A DNA stretch of 26,942 bases from Sulfurovum sp. (GTDB lineage Bacteria; Campylobacterota; Campylobacteria; Campylobacterales; Sulfurovaceae), in assembly GCA_027029065.1 (NCBI GenBank), contig JALVGO010000213.1, positions 1 to 26,942 of the forward strand, written 5' to 3'. This document shows, piece after piece, positions 24,555-26,942 of the stretch (position 1 is the stretch's first letter; each line of letters begins with the position of its first letter). The notes under the pieces are model-generated. The model worked only from the letters and a program-made list of their open reading frames with translations, made no database searches and had not been told where the DNA came from. Made by a program: the position numbers and the translations under genes.

Positions 24555-25957
24555 ACAACTTAACGACACATCCGAAATTTGCCGTGGTAGGACACCCCAA
24601 TAAAGGCAAAAGCTCCATTGTCGCCTCTTTGGCAATGGATGATACCGTTGCCATCTCTGATACCCCCGGTACAACAACACACAAAAAGAGCTATCCGCTG
24701 AAGGTGGATGGAGAGGTACTGTACGAACTCTACGATACCCCGGGGTTTCAGCGGGCACGGGCGGTACTGGCGTGGCTTAAGCAGCATGATGTGGGTGCCC
24801 ACAGACGGCATGAAGTGGTCAAAGCCTTTATCGATGCACACCGCAACGACCCCCGTTTTACCGATGAGGTAGAACTGCTTGAACCCATTATGGATGGGGC
24901 AGGGATCATTTATATTGTCGATGCCTCCAAGCCGTACGGAGAGGAGTATGAGGCGGAGATGGAGATACTGCGCTGGACAGGACAGCCTTCGATGGCGCTG
25001 ATCAACCATATCGATGCGCAGGACTATGCCGCATCATGGAAACAGGCACTTGGTGGCTACTTTCAGATCATCCGAAGCTACAACCCGATGACAGCAACAC
25101 CGGCACAGCATATTGCCATTCTTGAGAGTATGGCACAGCTTCGGGAGGAGTGGACGGCACAGGTGAAGCGTTCGGTTTTGCTCTTTCAAACCTACCATAC
25201 ACAGATGATAGAGCGCAGCAGTGTGGTGATTGTCTCATTGATGCAGCGTGCACTCAGTTACGTGGCACGTATGCCGCTTGAGAAGGAGTCGGCAGATGAT
25301 GCAGCCAAAGATGCGCTGATGTGTGCCTACAAAGAGACTCTACGAAAGTTTGAAACGGAGGCGCAGAAGCAGATCGACCGGATATGGCACCATGAGCATA
25401 TGCAAAAAGAGGTCACACCGCTTGGCTTTGAGCAGATGGACCTCTTTTCAGAGGAGAGTGCATCGGTCTTTGGGCTGACACGCAAGGAGCTTCTGATTAC
25501 CGGTGTGACCGGCGGTGCGCTGACAGGTGCGGGAATTGACCTGCTGTTTGCCGGGCATACCTTTTTTATTGGCGGGGCTATCGGTGCGGTAGCCGGGGGT
25601 ATCGGTGCTTTTATGGCATTTGACGAACTCTCCGACATCAAGGTACTGGGTAAGCGTCTTGGCAAACGCTACCTTGAGACCGGTCCGATGCAGAACAGAA
25701 ACTTCCCCTACATTCTGCTGGGGCGCATGCTCTACTATACCGCCATGGTTGCAGCACGCTCCCACGCAAGACGCGATACCTTTGTACTGACCCCCGACCA
25801 TGCCTTTAAAGAGAAGTGGCTTGATGAGAAGAGCAAAAAAACACTGGAGCGTTTCCATAAGCAGCTAAGGTCAGGCAAAAGCATGGATGATGCAGCACAG
25901 CGTGAGTATGAAGCACTGGTTGCACAAAAGCTTGCGCATGTGATGGATACAGAATGA
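24551..25957 (+). CDS. Membrane-associated GTPase, DUF3482 type
   Basis: A 468-residue TRAFAC-type GTPase. G1 is GHPNKGKSS (14-22), switch I DTPGTTTH (37-44), G3 YDTPG (61-65). The G4 site reads NHID (152-155), with His where NKxD has Lys. A central helical part (about 195-290) leads to two glycine-rich hydrophobic stretches, ITGVTGGALTGAGIDLLFAG (316-335) and FFIGGAIGAVAGGIGAFMAF (338-357), likely to insert in the membrane. A charged C-terminal part follows. I take ATG 24551, which overlaps the DUF2868 stop as ATGA, over ATG 24539. The next gene overlaps its stop likewise. Possible roles in membrane remodelling or transport are unproven. Confidence 0.85.
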   Translation: MNNLTTHPKFAVVGHPNKGKSSIVASLAMDDTVAISDTPGTTTHKKSYPLKVDGEVLYELYDTPGFQRARAVLAWLKQHDVGAHRRHEVVKAFIDAHRNDPRFTDEVELLEPIMDGAGIIYIVDASKPYGEEYEAEMEILRWTGQPSMALINHIDAQDYAASWKQALGGYFQIIRSYNPMTATPAQHIAILESMAQLREEWTAQVKRSVLLFQTYHTQMIERSSVVIVSLMQRALSYVARMPLEKESADDAAKDALMCAYKETLRKFETEAQKQIDRIWHHEHMQKEVTPLGFEQMDLFSEESASVFGLTRKELLITGVTGGALTGAGIDLLFAGHTFFIGGAIGAVAGGIGAFMAFDELSDIKVLGKRLGKRYLETGPMQNRNFPYILLGRMLYYTAMVAARSHARRDTFVLTPDHAFKEKWLDEKSKKTLERFHKQLRSGKSMDDAAQREYEALVAQKLAHVMDTE

Positions 25958-26277
25958 AAAAACGCTACCAAAACTTTAAATCCTTTGCCAGATCGTTTGG
26001 AAAAGGCATGGCAATAGAGTGGCAGGAGACCAAAGAGATCCCCATGCTGCTTTTACAAAAAAAGTACCGAAAAGCAGGCACTCAGGTGGTAGACATCTGC
26101 AAAATGGCAGCTCTGGGTGTCGTGTGGGTCATCCCCGGCGGTGCGGTACTGACAGCGATGATCGTCAAGTTCTCCTGCAAAATACGGCCGAGTGCGTTTC
26201 AGAAGGAAGAAGAGGGGTTGGAAGTGGATTTGTGTGAGGATAAAAATTTAGAAAGGATGGAAAATGACATTGTTTGA
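25954..26277 (+). CDS. Small membrane protein, weakly LETM1-like
   Basis: A 107-residue protein starting in an ATGA overlap with the GTPase gene. A basic N-terminus (KKRYQNFKSFARSFGKGMA) is followed by an acidic/amphipathic stretch. One helix, MAALGVVWVIPGGAVLTAMIVKF (about 50-72), comes next, then KIRPSAFQ. The VIPGG core followed by P-S-A-F resembles the LETM1 signature around its membrane helix (LPGxxLLxP...LPSxF). That likeness is faint and seen by eye. LETM1 domains act in ion exchange or ribosome contact in mitochondria; no function can be claimed here. The last 14 bases overlap the next small gene. Confidence 0.7.
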   Translation: MKKRYQNFKSFARSFGKGMAIEWQETKEIPMLLLQKKYRKAGTQVVDICKMAALGVVWVIPGGAVLTAMIVKFSCKIRPSAFQKEEEGLEVDLCEDKNLERMENDIV

Positions 26278-26365
26278 TATATTATTTACACCTACTATTA
26301 TTGTCGCACTTGTTTTAGGATACTTTTCAGTTAAACATAAATGGAAAATTGCCGACATATTTTAA
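26264..26365 (+). CDS. 33-residue single-helix membrane peptide
   Basis: The frame MTLFDILFTPTIIVALVLGY, then a short basic tail (SVKHKWKIADIF), ends at TAA 26363-26365. AAAGGA at 26252-26257 lies six bases before the ATG, and the start overlaps the preceding gene by 14 bases. One hydrophobic helix with a positive C-terminal tail suggests an inner-membrane peptide, perhaps a small partner of the GTPase/DUF2868 proteins. The evidence is a good ribosome site, operon position and composition. Confidence 0.6.
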   Translation: MTLFDILFTPTIIVALVLGYFSVKHKWKIADIF

Positions 26366-26413
26366 TGGATGCCACTTGAGTATTCATTATCGGAATAGAT
26401 AGTAAAAGAGAGG

Positions 26414-26433
26414 TAGATAACTTTGTTTATCTA
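26414..26433. terminator. Hairpin at the convergent operon ends
   Basis: TAGATAA (26414-26420), loop CTTTGT, TTATCTA (26427-26433), then TTTAAAT. The stem is perfect but AT-rich. It lies 49 bases after the last gene of the GTPase operon and covers the stop of the minus-strand WYL remnant, so it could serve both strands. Confidence 0.4.
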
Positions 26434-26834
26434 TTTAAATATCTCTGTAATTCTTTCTCAAACTCCTCTTGCAGCGAGGCAGGTTCTATGACCCGTATAT
26501 TGGGAAGCCACTTTTTCATAATAGCAAAGATTTCTTCTTTATGGGTGACGCTGATAGTGAGTTCGGCGGTATAGTCACTGTTTTTCTTTAGGTACTGTCC
26601 CTTGACAGGTTTTCTTTCAAAATAGACGATGGCATCACTGTCAAGCAACAAGGTAACTTCAAAAGGTTCTGACGATGGTTCAAAATAGATATTGAGCGCT
26701 TTCTCCATCCTCTCTATAAACCTCTCCTCTTTTTCAAATGTCTGGTCAAGGATTTGCAGATCATGGATCTCTTTGAGGTAGAATTTGATGTAGTAGTCTT
26801 TGTATTTGCTCAGCAACAAGAAAGGGATCGTCTC
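26427..26834 (-). pseudogene. C-terminal remnant of a WYL-domain transcriptional regulator
   Basis: The minus-strand frame opens after TAA 26837-26835 and has no ATG at its start; only TTGs (such as 26819) without a ribosome site are available. It reads KDYYIKFYLKEIHDLQILDQTF, which matches the end of a WYL domain (x-R-L-D-R-I-x-x-V-x-I-L-D-E-x-F). A WCX-like domain follows: FEVTLLLDSDAIVYFERKPV ... KKWLPNIRVIEPASLQEEFEKELQRYL. The N-terminal winged helix and most of the WYL domain are missing. A short independent gene is possible, but truncation is the simpler reading. Confidence 0.65.
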
Positions 26835-26942
26835 TTATGATGACATCATTGCACAAGAGATACCGCTCAATGAGACACAGACGCTACAGGTCGAAGCCTA
26901 CCAAAACGGTACCGTGACCATCGATAAGCCGACCATCAAAGC
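26797..26942 (+). other. Start-less open frame running off the window
   Basis: After stops at 26791-26796 the plus strand stays open to the window end and reads NKKGIVSYDDIIAQEIPL, ETQTLQVEAYQNGTVTIDKP. There is no ATG or GTG; only weak TTGs near 26800. The amino-acid mix looks coding and the frame overlaps the WYL remnant. I do not recognise it. It may be the inner part of a gene cut at its 5' end by the same event that truncated the WYL gene. Confidence 0.35.

Overview
The window looks like a chromosomal segment of a Campylobacterota (epsilonproteobacterial) chemolithotroph, of the Sulfurovum or Sulfurimonas kind. This is inferred from protein character and gene order: gatC - arsC-like - pilT - cvpA - fur - lysS - glyA - DUF1882 - SPOR ... 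aroE closely follows the gatC-cvpA-fur-lysS-glyA-DUF1882-SPOR-aroE order I remember from Campylobacter jejuni. A periplasmic molybdo-enzyme and a FTR-like protein fit a respiratory, sulfur-metabolising lifestyle. No rRNA, tRNA, CRISPR array or intact transposase was seen.

Layout. (1) 1-436, minus: 5' part of aroE, cut by the window edge. (2) 437-2880: an AT-rich accessory island that separates aroE from the conserved block. It holds remnants of surface proteins (a lipoprotein/PKD/anchor-domain fusion and a cadherin-like/dockerin-like tail), a small secreted protein of unknown function and an LVIVD-type beta-propeller protein. (3) 2881-11570, minus: a long housekeeping run (trpE, SPOR protein, DUF1882 protein, glyA, lysS, fur, cvpA, pilT, arsC-like, gatC). 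(4) 11682-14692, plus: ferredoxin-thioredoxin-reductase-like protein, rhodanese, dapE and an orphan sensor histidine kinase. (5) 14939-23024, plus: a molybdo-enzyme locus. It encodes a four-cluster Fe-S subunit, an NrfD/PsrC membrane anchor, an 1118-residue Tat-exported molybdopterin catalytic subunit and a TorD-like chaperone. These are followed by a multi-cluster ferredoxin with an internal twin-arginine-like motif, a stand-alone protein resembling the substrate domain of shikimate dehydrogenase, and an unrecognised protein. A MITE-like palindromic element sits inside this run. (6) 23096-26365, plus: a tightly coupled membrane operon. A 25-codon leader that looks like the start of malic enzyme is followed by a DUF2868 membrane protein, a DUF3482-type GTPase, a one-helix protein faintly like LETM1 and a 33-residue membrane peptide. 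(7) 26427-26942: the C-terminal remnant of a WYL-type regulator (minus) abutting a start-less plus-strand reading frame, probably a rearrangement junction.

How it works together. The region-5 core would pass electrons between the quinone pool (NrfD subunit), the Fe-S subunit and the periplasmic molybdenum centre, with the TorD-like protein holding back Tat export until cofactor is loaded. The substrate cannot be read from sequence; a cysteine at the probable Mo-ligand position points to the polysulfide/tetrathionate/arsenate side of the family. The most promising under-described systems are the accessory trio behind this enzyme (20785-23024) and the DUF2868/DUF3482 GTPase operon.
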